Assembly: GCA_009103225.1 (NCBI GenBank)
Contig: RHPI01000810.1
Span: 725,779-789,778 of the forward strand
Source of the DNA: Chlorokybus atmophyticus
Taxonomy: Eukaryota; Streptophyta; Chlorokybophyceae; Chlorokybales; Chlorokybaceae
Direction: 5' to 3'
DNA length: 64,000 bases
Part shown: piece by piece, positions 37,816 to 49,935 of the stretch
Numbering within the stretch: position 1 is the first letter of the stretch
Layout of the letters: the number at the start of each line of letters is the position of its first letter
Program-made: the position numbers and the translations under genes
Notes under the pieces: model-generated
Told to the model about the DNA's origin: nothing
Seen by the model: the letters and a program-made list of their open reading frames with translations, nothing else
The model's database searches: none

Positions 37816-38075
37816 GGTGCCACTTGAGAGAGCGTGTACTTAGAGCTTGTGCTCAGTTGTAAGAGCATGTGCACGTGCCTACAACCTCTTCATGTGACAT
37901 ACCAACACCGCATGCACTGGTACTTAGTATCGGAGTTGGTTCTGTCACTCCCGTGCCTTGCACTACTTTCACGCGTGGAGCTATCGGTGGGTTTGGCCAA
38001 CTTTGCCAGAAGCTGTGCGGGACACGTGTTCCATCCTTTTTGCAACGAGGTCGTCGCAATGCAAGTGGGGAGGAA

Positions 38076-39074
38076 TGTCACGCCTGTAAGGCTAGCCAAA
38101 GCCATTCTCTGTTCCTTACTTATGTAAGTAAGATGAGACCGGGTGCGTTTGCTATGTCATAAGCATGTGTAGTGCTTGTGGGGTGGCTCTCACGTGGTTT
38201 GCTCTTGAGCCTATCAGGCCTTGAGTGAGATAAACACAAGGTATCATACCTTGTGTTTATCAATGATTGCATATCAGCAAGCACAGAGCTGGTCGGTACC
38301 ATTGAGACATGGCCATGTGAGCCATGTGTCCGCATGTGTGTGCATACGTCCGCAGAGTGCATATGTGAGGATATGAGGTATGTACTAGATGTATGCATGC
38401 ATGCGCATATGCGCGCATATGTATGCATGTGTGCATACATATGCATAGGGATGCATATGTATGCATGTGTGTGATGTCCTAGGCTGATATGACCAGCCAA
38501 GGACGTTCACATTGCCCAAGGGTGATGTTTGTGATGTCCAAGGCTGATGTGACCAGCCAAGGACGTTCACAATGTCCGAGGCTGTTGTGTGATCAGTCTT
38601 GGACAGTAAACAAGAGGTCCAAGGGCTGATGTGGCAGCCCTAGACATGAGTTGTGGTCAACGCAGCCATGACAAGGCAAGTAGCCTTGGACTTGGATGTT
38701 CTAGGTCGGAGAGCAGCAAAGAGGGGGTATATGAACGGCCTCAACAAGTGTTGAAGGAGCTCAGCATGTGCATACTCGACTCTTGTGTGTGGGGTGCCTA
38801 GTTTAGTTGTTTAAGGGGCTCTCCCTCTCATCCCATGTGGGGTGTGATGCTTGTGGCAGCTCTACACATGTGTGTGGGGTGTGCTTGAGTGTGCATGTGT
38901 GTGGGAGCTGAGTAGAGAGGTTGGTGGCATCCTCTCCTTCCTTGGTGCGGTGCTGTGACTTCCCCTCCAAGGTATTGCACCGTGTCTTGCTGGTCGGGCT
39001 TCCGGAAGCAAGTCCTTATGCTTGTGCATAAGTTTGCCAAGCCGTCCGGCAAGTAAGTGAGTGGTATGGTTACA
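38076..39074 (+). repeat. 3' LTR
   Basis: 999 bp, TG...CA ends. Compared with the 5' LTR it lacks part of the CATATG tract and carries an extra 33-nt palindrome (38229-38261) at the point where the 5' LTR reads ATAAACTACACAAGGTATTGC. Confidence 0.93.
38229..38261. repeat. 33-nt perfect palindrome in the 3' LTR
   Basis: GATAAACACAAGGTAT and its exact inverse complement flank a single central C. It is absent from the 5' LTR, which has only the left half in a slightly different form. It probably arose by a foldback copying event. Confidence 0.85.
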
Positions 39075-39079
39075 CAAGT

Positions 39080-40957
39080 CACATCATATATAACGTGTCA
39101 TTGCAGGTGTGCGCGTGTATAGATAAAACGAAATTGTTAGTGGACGTTATCTGGTCGGGCTGAAAGTGCATATTGTATTGGCGGGACACATGCACTAAGC
39201 TCTCAGCGTAGTGCACATCAATTCATTGGCAATTTTAGGGCGGACTGCAGCATGATAGGGGGCTGCGTGCACTGCGGTGACCTGCACCGACCTATAGCCC
39301 ACAAAATGGCGCTAAGACATCTCCTATCGACACCAGCAGACATAGTTACTGTGGTGGGATTGAATTATCGTGCAAACCACATGTTTCATGTCTACCCATA
39401 GCAACACTCTGATGTTGCAAACAACAATTCTTTGATGTTCTCAAAGACCTAATTTAAACGCTCGGTAAGGATATTTAAGGAGCGGTTGGTTACTGTCATA
39501 CTTGTCTCGTGTAATGGTTCACTTTTTGAGTTGTAAGCCTGGCGAGTTTCTGTGCCACAAGGGCCTTGTTGCTGGATGTAAAAATGCATCATATGACATT
39601 ATTGTGACATTCATATGATGCTAGTCTTACACCTTTGGTTCAGCACTTTGGGTTTTTAAAGTCATTTGTATGGCTCACCGATATGCAACACCGACATGCT
39701 TAGATGCCACCGTTCTTCATCTTTATCACAATGCATTGGCCATGACGTTAGTCAATAACAGAAGCATAGCCCGCAACACAATGGCGCTTTCTGCATGTTG
39801 CATAAGAGTTGCATTCCTGATATGAATTAGTTGAGAACATACAAATTTCGTACAATCAGGCCCTGATTGTAACACAAGTACGGTACTATGTGTTCCTACT
39901 GCTTGCTGATGTAGGTTGTCCACTATATCGGAGCTAGCTAGCCCGTACTCAGTGCAACATGCTTTTATTGATATTGACTTGAACTTACAAGGGGTTCTAT
40001 GAATTGGGCCATGTTCTTTCCCATTGGGTACCCAGTCCTTGGGCACACAACCCACCAACAGCAGCGAGGAGGTTTGCATGCTCGAGACCTTCCCACAATT
40101 CGAAATTGCTATATCAATCAACAGGGTTCCGCGCTTGATGGTTGTGGCATTGCTGAAGGCATTTCAACTGGGCTACTTGCAACCCTTTGTAATGGTTGCA
40201 TGGCGACTAGGGAGACCTTTGGTTCGGAGTACATAATTTAAGCAAAAGTCTCTTTAGCAGGACAACGGTTGCCACGCTTAAAAAGAATTATTACCGTTAA
40301 ACGAACATGCCAGCAATGTGTTAATGCAACATTTGCATTTATTGCCCTCGTTGGCAATAGTGGTTACTTGTAAGAACTTGTCTATAAATGACTTTTCGGG
40401 TTCCTGTTGCTTAGTAAATTGGTCACTTTCCGCTGAAAGTACAGCATGTGATGCAACTTACGGGCCGTATATGCGAACAATAGCATTGTTTGCCTATATT
40501 AAAAGTGTTACCAATTACTGGTTGCAAAAATTATTTCATGAAAGCAAACACTCCTACACGAGTTTAAAGAGTCAGCATGGTTGCATTACTTTACATTATG
40601 TACAAGGGCAAGCCAATCGTTGATACACAAATCCATGCAACATGATCGGGCCTTTATCGAGGGCATGAATTAGGGTTTTAATGCATGCCAAGGGGACACG
40701 TGGCAATTGGGCGAGTGCGTGCTGTAGTCAGCAGGCTGGGTGGCGTCGGCGTTACTATTGTTGTTGGCGGCGGCGAGGGCAGCAGTGGATGTTGTGAGCG
40801 CTTTCCAGCCCATTGTAGGTGCCAGTCAACCGGCAAGTCTGGCAAGCCTTAGGGCCGATTAACAAGCGCTTGGTGAGGGTTTGAGTTGAAACAGGGGTTG
40901 GTTGCAAAGGCGTGTTGCCTGCTGCCTGCCTACTTGCTCGCTTGCAAAGCCGTCAAC
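39080..40957. other. AT-rich spacer left of CHMP1
   Basis: About 1.9 kb. The open frames at 39726-40121 (minus) and 40318-40623 (plus) have no recognisable domains. The last 250 bp become GC-richer and probably hold the CHMP1 promoter and 5' untranslated region. Confidence 0.5.
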
Positions 40958-42191
40958 ATGGGCAACGACAAGCTGCTGGACCAGATCTTCAACCTGCGCT
41001 TCACTAGTAAAACGCTGGTGCGCCAGTCCAAGAAGAGCGCCAAGGAGGAGACGGCCGAGAAGCTCAAGGTTCGTGTGCTTGTGCTTGTGTCCGTGCCCTT
41101 GTGCTAGAGCCAAGAACAACAATTGACAGTGGCTTCATCTACTTCCCACGATAGCTTGTCTGCTAGTTGTTATGCCGGCGTTGTTAGTTATCGATGCTTA
41201 CTTTTGCTCACCCCGACTGTTTTTGGTCAGCAATGGCTGCGCAAGTGTGGTTTGTGCTTAGTGCAGGCATTGCTTCTAGTGCGTATCAGCAGAGTAACTT
41301 GCAAAGCAAATGCAGCATATAAGGCTTGAAAAGCTGACAAACCAAAAGCAAGGACATTTCGTTGACTGGACTGTACTGGCTACTGCTTCGAGCGCTGTGC
41401 TGTTGTGCACGTTTCCTGCTGGACCACATTGACTGCGTCCTGCTGTCTTACAGTGTCCTATGCACTTGCTAAGTACACACCAGTCACAGGAAGCATTTAC
41501 ATGACACAGGTTAAGAAAGCGATTGAGGCCGGAAACATGGACGGTGCGAGGATATACGCACAGAATGCTATACGCAAGAAGAATGAGCAGCTCAACTACC
41601 TGCGGCTGGCATCCCGGCTGGACGCGGTGGTGTCGCGCCTCGACACGCAGGCCAAGATGAATGTCATCAACAAGAGCATGGCCAACATTGTGAAGCAGCT
41701 TGAGAAGGCGCTCACGAGCAACAACATTGAACAGGCACAGTTTTGCCTTGTCACCTGGCATGGCGCCTTTGAATGGTGTAATTGCTAAACGCCTGCCTCT
41801 TGTGTAGTGCTTAATGTGGTGTCGTGTATTCGCTTGCAGGTTGCGCAAACGATGGACAGCTTTGAGCGGCAGTTTGAGAACCTCGACGTGCAGAGCGAGT
41901 TTGTGGAGAGTGCCATGAGCTCGTCGACGTCCATGGCAGCGCCCGAAGACGACATAAATGCATTGATGCAACAGGCAAGTGGTCATGTGAACACATAAAT
42001 GCTGTGTTCCTTGGGGCAGGCGTGTTGATTGTGTATGGTGCTTGTCATCGCAGGTGGCCGATCAACACGGGTTGGAGGTGTCCATTGGGCTGCCGACGGC
42101 TTCAGGCGCGCTGCAGCAGCCGCAGAAACAAACGGAAGATGCCGACTCCGATCTGTCGAGGCGTCTCATGGAACTCAAGTCGAGGGGTTGA
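40958..42191 (+). CDS. CHMP1: Charged multivesicular body protein 1 (ESCRT-III, CHMP1/VPS46)
   Basis: Four exons (40958-41068, 41510-41734, 41840-41974, 42054-42191) join without phase errors to 202 residues, the usual CHMP1 length. Signatures: [40 protein letters not shown], the long charged helices, [40 protein letters not shown], and a C-terminal MIM1 motif, [13 protein letters not shown], which binds the MIT domain of VPS4. CHMP1 regulates ESCRT-III disassembly in multivesicular-body sorting and abscission. Introns 2 (41735) and 3 (41975) both begin with GC: CAG|GCACAG and CAG|GCAAGT. Using them restores [11 protein letters not shown] and MQQ|VADQHG, both conserved. Confidence 0.95.
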
Positions 42192-43030
42192 CACATTGTA
42201 CAGTAGGGGCTGTATGTATATAAGAGTCTGTGGGCGTTGCCTTTTTATTGGTTTTCAATCAGAGGTGGTTGGCTGTGTCTGTGCACAGCGGTTTGAAGTA
42301 TTCTGTTACGTCAACCACGACAAGCACTGTTCTGTGTTGCATTGATGTCGTGCTTGGCTGTCAGGTTTTGGGCGTTATTGATCTTCCAGTGATTGGAGTG
42401 TGTCAGACCCATTGGTCTTCTCATACCTGTACACAACAGTATGCCCTTGCGCACGAATTGTTTGATACTCGACATTGCAATGTGGCATATGGTCGCAGTA
42501 GACATAGACAAGATGTAGTACGCTAGCTTATGTGGCAGGAAGCGTAAGCACCTTTATCCGCGCTTGTTAGCCGCAAGAGACACCACAACAATAATATCAT
42601 CAGCAGCAGTCACACTTCATGCACACAGGGTAAGCATTGCACTGGTGTGGCGAGTTATGCAAGGGTCATGCTTGTCATGCTTGCCACAATCACCGCAGTG
42701 CACTTTTTACACAAACATGCTCAACTGGCAAGAAATCACTCGCAGGGCCCCTCCTGCCGTGCCCTGTGATGCAACAATGTCAGTTGCGCGCTTGACAATC
42801 ACAATCATCTTGCCGGATGCCGCAGACATTCTTTGCTGATTGAGCCATCACACTGAATGGCTCACAACTGTCATGTGCAGCCTGCAGATCCAACCCGGGT
42901 ATCTGCAAGGACCTTAGTCCTCACTGGAACCAGGTGAACAACTCTATAGTTAATTGACTGGACAGGTTGTTATAATACATACTGCGCCTCGGCGCACCAA
43001 CACGCTGTCATGAAGCTGGCACCTATTTGT
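42192..43030. other. Tail-to-tail spacer between CHMP1 and E2
   Basis: About 840 bp between the ends of CHMP1 (plus) and the E2 gene (minus). Probably both 3' untranslated regions; no other feature is visible. Confidence 0.5.
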
Positions 43031-45955
43031 TTACAACAACATTGTCATCGGATCCTCAATGTACCCTTTGAAGGCTCCTAGCCATTGCGCGCCCAGAGCA
43101 CCTGTTTTGACAAGCAAGGTAGTTGAGTTAGCATGTTGCGTAGTACCAACAAACAAGCAAAACGATGGGCCATTGAAGGTATAGCACGCACCGTCTACTA
43201 TCCGGTGATCGCAGCTGAGGGTGACTGCCATAAACGAGGCAGAGGCATAACCATCCTTCGCAGCCACTACGCGCTTCTCCGCTGTTGTAACAGTGATTGG
43301 CAAGTCAGTCAGTCTGGGCACATCAAATCAAACAACAGCACCAGAGCACTTGCTGCTTCTACGTCAGCACTTACTGGCACCAACGGCGAGGATGCACGCT
43401 TGCGGGGGGTTGATGATGGCGCAGAACTGCTTAACGCCATACATTCCCAAGTTGGACACGGTAAACGTGCCGCCTGAGAAGTCTTGAGGCTTCAACTTGC
43501 CTGCCCTGGCCAAGTCAGCGAGCCTCTTGACATCATTCGAGATAGCAGTTAGACCAAGCTTGTCGGCATTCTGCGCAGAAGGATGGGTTATGAGATATGC
43601 CAAGTGGGCAGCCAGGATAAGTGTGAAAGCTCAAAAATCCACACTTCAATCGATGCCATGAAACATTAACCCTGCTGGGGCATGTGACGGCTAATCGCAT
43701 CCATGGGCTAACTGTTGACCGTGGATGGCTGACGTGCATACCTTGACCACAGGAACCATAAGTCCTTGCTCTGTTTGCACAGCAACACTGATGTCAACGT
43801 TCTTGTACTGCCTGATGAAGTCGTTCATCCAGGAACCATTTACTTGCGGCACCTTCCTTAGTGCCAAACTTGCAGCCTGGAAACAGCCGCACCCAAACAT
43901 GAACAATGCACAGTATACCAACACCTCCGTAAGGTGACTGCTCTGCATCTCTCATGAAACAAGCGCAGTGTGAACACAAACCTTAATGACGAAGTCATTG
44001 ACAGACAACTTCTTGCCACCCGCCTTCTCTTGAGCGGCATTCAGCTCTGCTCGGAGCTTCAGCAGAGCATCCATCTGACAATCCGAGGTCAAATAGTAGT
44101 GCGGAATAGTCTGCTTGGACTGCAATAGCCGCTGTGCAGTGATCTTCTTAATTTGTGACACGGGTATATCCTCATAATCGCCAAAGTCTGCGCCCGGGGC
44201 AGCTGCCTTGGGCGCCTTGGCCGCTGCTTCTGGCTTCGCCTGATCCTTGGCTGGTGCTGATTCTGTACATGTAGATGGAAAACCACTATCAGGTTGCATG
44301 CACGAGACCAAGCAATAGCAAGCCAGAGCAACCATCACTAACGCGCATACCGGCATGGGCTTCAACATCAGCCTTGACAATGCGTCCGTTCGGGCCGCTG
44401 CCCTTCACGTCGCAGAGGTTCACGCCCATATCGCTGGCGACCTTGCGAGCAAGAGGGCTGGCGAACAGCCGCTCGCTGACGGGCGCCGCTTGCTTTGTTG
44501 ATGTGGACTCATCCTCCTTTTGTGGCGGGGTGGGCGGTGAAGAGGGCTGCGTTGGTTGCTCTTGTTTGGATGGTCCGGGCTCGGGCGCGGACGGCTTTGA
44601 AGGTGCTTCTGACTTGGAAGGTGAGTAGTCCTTGAACTTGCCTACATCGCTCTCGTCTTCAACTAGGATAGCGATAGGCTGCAAACACCATGTGTTTAAC
44701 ACACACGATTAATGCACAGCGCGCGGGACAGGCAGGCAGCATTCAGCATATACCTGTCCGACAGGGACATCTTTGCTACCATCAGGTGCAAGAATCTTTG
44801 CAATGTACCCATCCTCCATGTTCTCAAGATCCAGCGTGGCCTTGTCCTGAAAATGGATTGCATGCTTCGCACACAAGAGCACTGTGCGGATGTAACATGC
44901 AGGTGGCACGTAGTCAAAGGCCATGCCGGCAACGGCTGATGGGCGCATGCAATTGACCGACGTACTGTTTCGATCTCAGCGAGCACATCACCCGTAGATA
45001 CTTTGTCGCCCTCTTTCACCTTCCAAGTTCCAATATTGCCCTGTATTGCACAGAATCAAGTTCTGCGCCTTGACTGGATACATGTCTCATACTGTGCAAA
45101 CATTTTGCAACTTCAGTTCACCTGTTCCATGGTTGGTGATAGCGATGGCATAGTGAGTTCTTGGTGTGGAGGATCTGCAAAGAAAATGCGTTTGCCATGC
45201 CATTTATGCCATGCGCGATGCACGATCCCAACAGTAACGCACACCGATTTGCAGTTAACACATGCGCGGTAACAATGCAGCACAGTTTAGCAGAAGATGA
45301 CTTACAATCAGCAGCAGCGCTATATTGCCGGGCGTAGTGCACAATGTGGGGAGCTCTAATCGAATTGCTCGATACACCATTGGAGTGCCTGTAACGGAAA
45401 ATATCAGTAGTCAGCAGCTGTTAACCAAGCGGTAGTGAATGAAGAAAGCCTTCAAGTATTGCGCACTTCGCGTTCTGTGCGACACAAACTTTCCGTAACC
45501 TTGAAGTTGATTGCACTGCTCCCACAGTTTTATGCAAGCTAATAGCATGACAACACGCAAATGCCATGCTTCTGCATGCATACGTTCTGACACATACCCC
45601 ACGACCCGAAGCGTAAAGCCAAGAACCCCACACAAACTCCGGCCTGCATGTAGCCTTGATGCAATGCACATGCACAAGTGTCATGTATGCTTCATGCCAT
45701 GCAATCCAGACGTAGCTGATGTCGGGTTGTATAAACATGAACATACAGCGCAGAAGGCACCAACCCTTGCCAGCTGAAGCCTGGCCTGTAGGCAGCAGCA
45801 ACGGTGGCGCAGCACAACCCTCTCCTACTTGAAGTGGTGACACTGCTGTGGCATTCTGCTGCGACGCCGGTGTAGCGAGAGCGCCACAGCGCCCGGCTGG
45901 AAGACCGGCCTAGAACCCTGCGCAGCAACCCTGCTGCTCCGGCTGCGGACGCCAT
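43031..45955 (-). CDS. Mitochondrial pyruvate dehydrogenase E2, dihydrolipoamide acetyltransferase
   Basis: A multi-exon E2 core subunit that transfers acetyl groups to CoA in the mitochondrial pyruvate dehydrogenase complex. The start ATG at 45955 opens an Arg/Ser/Ala-rich presequence. A lipoyl domain follows ([32 protein letters not shown], then the lipoyl lysine in [19 protein letters not shown]). A Pro/Ser/Lys-rich linker comes next, then the E1/E3-binding domain ([31 protein letters not shown]) and the catalytic domain ([73 protein letters not shown]) with the active site [10 protein letters not shown]. It ends [11 protein letters not shown] at 43031. One lipoyl domain and overall order fit plant mitochondrial E2. 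Intron phases checked at four junctions agree. Confidence 0.93.
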
Positions 45956-46470
45956 CGCCGGCAGCGGCGGCGATGGCGACGACACTGCCGCCAAGCTGGC
46001 AGCCAACAAGCGCAAGCATGCCGAAGCTAGCCCTAAAACCTCTCGATATCAATTGGTAATCTGATATCAACATGGTTTTGCTTGGGGAGTGTGCAGCAAC
46101 TGCCGTTAGAGAAGCGTGATATCCGTTTGCTCAGCTGAGAAGTATCAACCAGTGCATTAACGTGGCGCATTGGGGCGGCGGCGGCGGGAGGAACGACAGC
46201 GCTGGCGGTATGTGTCGTGTGGTCAGGCCTGTTGCTGCGTGCATGTTGGTATATGGCCTGTTTTGCGGGTTTGCATGCTCTCACAGTCGCCAGTTGAGCT
46301 GCGACCATGGCATGTGCATGGCTGTGTTGGCACGTGGGGTGTCGCACTTGTTTGCATGTTTTGACAGCAGCATGAAGTCCCTTATTGCGGAAATATGTTT
46401 CATGCTACTCCTTTCAATTAGAAAATGAAACTGTGCCTGTGTTTGTATGCGAGCAGCATAGTGTAGCACT
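45956..46470. promoter_or_regulatory. Divergent promoter between E2 and CCB3
   Basis: A 515-bp spacer between divergent starts. It contains CAGTGCATTAACGTG at 46150-46164, identical to a 15-mer in the PPD4/NHD1 divergent spacer. Confidence 0.45.
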
Positions 46471-47270
46471 ATGGCAGCCACCATGCTGGCGAGTGCGCTG
46501 CAACTCTCTGCGCCTTGCCCCAGACTGGCGTCCCGTGCCATTACACGGCCACAAAGCAGGATAAGCCGTCTCCACTCTCCCGCCTTGCGACCCGCCGTCC
46601 GCCCTGTACTATGCACTGCACAGCTTGCCACCACAAGTAAGGCAGCTTCAGCTGCAGAGGCATTGCATGCAGCCTGTGGTAGAGGAAAGTTATCACTTGT
46701 GCGACCACGACTTCCAGTTTAAGCTGCAGTTGAACCTGCAGCTGCAGCTTCTGTGGTTTAAGCTGATGCAGGAGCAGGAGCTGCAGATGCAGCTGTAACT
46801 AGAATTTACTGCTTCAATGTGTGCTTCAAACTCACCAGTGACAGCTTTCTTGCATGGTGCTGAAGCATACTTTGCATGCAGTGACAGAGCTTAGCCAGTC
46901 TCTGATTGCCAGCAATGCGGGCGATGTCGCTTCATCCGGGCAGCTGGTGGCGCAGCTGGCATTGAGCCCAGCGCAAGCGGGCACCATCTCAAGCATAGCG
47001 TCGCCCGTGGTGGGCGTCATGACCATCCTTTTGCTTGCAAGGGTGGTTATGTCGTGGTACCCGCAGCTGCCAAGCACGCGGTTGCCATACGCCATTGCCT
47101 ACTTTCCCACAGAACCGTTCCTCGGCCCCACAAGAAGGCTCATACCTCCCGTTGGTGGCGTGGACATTGCGCCACTCATCTGGCTAGCGTTCTTGACGCT
47201 TGGCAACGAGCTGCTGCTCGGCCCGCAGGGACTGCTGATCCTCCTTGCGCAGAAGCGTGTGGAGATGTAA
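46471..47270 (+). CDS. CCB3: YggT-family protein CCB3-like, cytochrome b6 haem attachment
   Basis: Two exons (46471-46636 and 46882-47270) join in phase (ACA A | TG ACA) to 184 residues. The N-terminus is Ser/Arg/Pro-rich with few acids, as in a plastid transit peptide. The YggT domain shows GVMTILLLARVVMSWYPQL, LPYAIAYFPTEPFLGPTRR, LIPPVGGVDIAPLIWLAFL and GPQGLLILLAQK, with two hydrophobic helices. In plants and Chlamydomonas, CCB3 helps attach haem ci to cytochrome b6; other YLMG proteins share the domain, so the exact paralogue is inferred from the close WYP...TEPFL...IPP...GVD pattern. The intron contains an odd CTGCAG-rich tract (46725-46795). Confidence 0.82.
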
Positions 47271-48091
47271 GAAAATGATTGATTTAGAAAGCCCATTCAT
47301 CAAGAACACATCAGTGATGAGTTCCGTGGTTTTCTTCCTAGCGCGTGTGCACAATGATGGTGATGGTCATCAGCATCGTGTGTTACATGCTGTGTGATTG
47401 CGTGTGCATGCTTGCAACAGTAACCTGCATGTGTGCGTGTGCCAACTTGTGTGCACCAGCGTGTGCATATGTGTGAATGGGCGAACGTGCGTGTGAGCAT
47501 GTGTCCTCAGGTTCTCGGGCAAGGCCTAGTTCAACTTCAACTTGAGTCTAAATGCAAGCGGTGAGGGAGACAACACAGTCAACTGACGTACACTACATTG
47601 TGATACCACTGTGTGTGGTGTAGAGTGTTGCTACACGTCTACCAGCTACGCATGCAACATTGAAGTAGTAGTTCTGCACGTGTTGCTTGTAAGCACATGT
47701 CGCAGTGTTGATTTCACCAATATCTGCATTAGTCCGTTTGTCGAATGTGGATGCTCAATAGCTGCCGAAGCAATAACAAATAAGGAGGCATCATTGCACC
47801 GACGTCATAGCACTGCATTATATGCATCCAGGCAACACAACAGGCAAGACCACTGCATCTGAAGCGCTGGCACAGTTTGCATCACACCTGAACAACAGGA
47901 TCCGTCGTGCAAATTTGGCACTACTACAACCACCAAGTGTAGGCAGAGTAGTAGAGATTGGCAGTGAGTTATAGTAGAACACAACAGAGCAGTCAGCAGA
48001 GTCAAGGCAGTGATGCTGCGGCCAAGTGACGGGATTGGCAAAACCCAGGCCAAGTGCTGTTGAGTGCACAGCAAGTTGCAGCAACAGAGAG
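47271..48091. other. Spacer between CCB3 and the Ycf20-like gene
   Basis: About 820 bp, GTGCATG-rich, without recognisable coding sequence. Confidence 0.45.
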
Positions 48092-49135
48092 ATGTTGGTG
48101 TCGGCGTTAGCGCCCTCATGGGCGTCGGCGGCGTCGGCGGCGGTCGCCAAGCCGCTGTCGCTGTCGCTGACGGCGAGGGCGACCGTAGCGGCGGCCTCCG
48201 GCGACAGCCGCGTCAGGCGGCGGCGATGGCGATCCCTGCGATCCCCGACGCAAACTCGCCTGGTAAGGTGGCGCAAGCAGACCGGGCCAGACCAGGCCAG
48301 GCCAGGCCAGGCCAGGGTGTGCAATGGCTGCTTTGTTGTCTGTCAGTCATACTCGCTGCGTCATGCGGTGGCATGTGTGTATGTTGCAGGCAGTCGCTTG
48401 AAGTAAGTGTCACAGCTTGAGTGGGAGTTGCTCTTAAGGCTGTCCCTTTCTTGCTCTGTCTTTGCAGGCGGCGCTGTTGGTGAGTGCGCCAAACAGCATA
48501 GAGCAGTATTTCGCTGATCCCAGACGCATGGTCATGTAAGCATGATGATGCTGATGTTCTCAAGCGCATGCAAGCTCATGTACTTGCGATGTTGAATGTG
48601 GAAAATATTGAAGGAGCTGCAGATGAATGCTTCCCGCGTGTGCTTTCGCATGGCAGTATGACATGCTTTGTTCTGACTTAATGTCTTATTCGTGCATAGG
48701 TTTGGTGGCATTGCAATATTCGGTGGGTTTTACGTAGCGAACACGATCTCGCTGTCGTTTGGCGCGATTTCGGTATGGACACGCATGAGTTGCTATTGCA
48801 TGCTAATGTTTAGTACAAGTTGTAGTCAAAACACGTGTGAATCATGTCGGAGGTTGGCTTGGACAAACTGACATACATGTCAGTCTCTGTATAGGTGAAT
48901 GATGTGGTGGCAGCGGCGTTCTGCACCGCAGCGGTTGAAACAACCACCAGCTGGTTTTACAAGCAGGACAGAAGGTATAGCTGACATCTCTTGATGCTGT
49001 GCAATGTTGACAGTGTGATGACGAAGCTGAGTTGTTATTCTGTTCATTTGCAGGTCACGCGTATCAACACTTATCAACTTGTTTAAGATTGGGTTCACGA
49101 TTGGTCTGATTACAGATGCGTTCAAGATCATCTAG
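48092..49135 (+). CDS. Ycf20-like plastid membrane protein
   Basis: Five exons (48092-48262, 48468-48535, 48700-48772, 48895-48974, 49054-49135) join in phase to 157 residues. Exon 1 gives an Ala/Ser/Arg transit-like peptide, LSLTARATVAAASGDSRV. The rest resembles Ycf20: NSIEQYFADPRRMVMFGGIA, YVANTISLSFGAISVNDVVA, SWFYKQDRRSRVSTLINLFK, IGFTIGLITDAFKII, with two membrane helices. Ycf20 proteins are plastid-encoded in some algae and nuclear in others; Arabidopsis relatives affect non-photochemical quenching, and the molecular function is unknown. A CCAGG pentanucleotide repeat lies in intron 1 (48287-48316). Confidence 0.75.
48287..48316. repeat. CCAGG pentanucleotide repeat
   Basis: About five tandem GGCCA/CCAGG units inside intron 1 of the Ycf20-like gene. 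Confidence 0.8.
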
Positions 49136-49935
49136 CGTAGATAGACCAGCTGTGCACATTGTATATTAATGTACATTACCAGGTCGTGCTCTTGCAGCAA
49201 CAATCATGGGCGCGCGCGCAATGGTTCCTCACTTCTTGTCAGGCTGCTTGTTGACTGATAATTCTAGCCTATGCTATGTTGTTCACAACAGATGAAGTCA
49301 TTGTTAAACACTTATCCATAAACATCATACCAAAAGCCATGGGACGCACAACCTGCCAGGTGTGCTATCCATCACTTGGCAACTGACGGCTTGTCACATA
49401 AGTTATATGATATCACCACACTGAGCCCACATCCAAAACATCAGATGCTGCATGTGGAGTGCGGTTGATGCGTTGTAACATTAACATGATCATACGGTTG
49501 CATGTGTAAAAGTGCACCAACCCGCTTAATAACACACAGGTGCACAGTGCGGGCATTGTGACTCGCATTGCTCATTATGCGAGTACTTTTTTGTTGGGGA
49601 TGCAAGGACGCTAATGCTGGCCACCTGCTGCTGTAGAGGCCCCCCACCGAGCTATACACAAGCATGGGGAAGTAGCACGAGTTGAGCTGTAAGCAGCATG
49701 TTACAAACCAGGCTAGACTCTTCGTGCACTGCGGCATTGCAGGTAGGTATTGTCTGCCTAGCTTTATGCAGCAAAGCATGATAGCATGATCGAACACGCA
49801 GGCTTTGCTTGACAGGAGTGAAGAGACGCGATAACACGTGATGGTCACGACAACGGCACCAGTCAACGCAGTGCTGGGCGGCGGCGGCGGTAACGGGCGC
49901 TGGTGGACGGCCAGCGGAGCGGATCAGCGCTTGAG
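49136..49935. other. Spacer before the B-box/H3 gene
   Basis: About 800 bp, including the likely promoter and 5' untranslated region of the downstream gene. Nothing else is recognised. Confidence 0.45.

Larger units (their letters stand above)
32107..39079 (+). mobile_element. Ty3/gypsy chromovirus LTR retrotransposon, decayed
   Basis: A complete element bounded by LTRs 32112-33129 and 38076-39074, each starting TGTCACGCCT and ending GGTTACA. It is flanked by a perfect 5-bp target-site duplication CAAGT (32107-32111 and 39075-39079). After the 5' LTR comes TTGGACTCGGAGC as a possible primer-binding site; before the 3' LTR is AGTGGGGAGGAA as polypurine tract. The internal order is gag-like, protease, reverse transcriptase, RNase H, integrase, chromodomain, which defines a chromovirus. 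Several stops and frameshifts interrupt the polyprotein, so this copy cannot encode the whole set. Confidence 0.95.
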
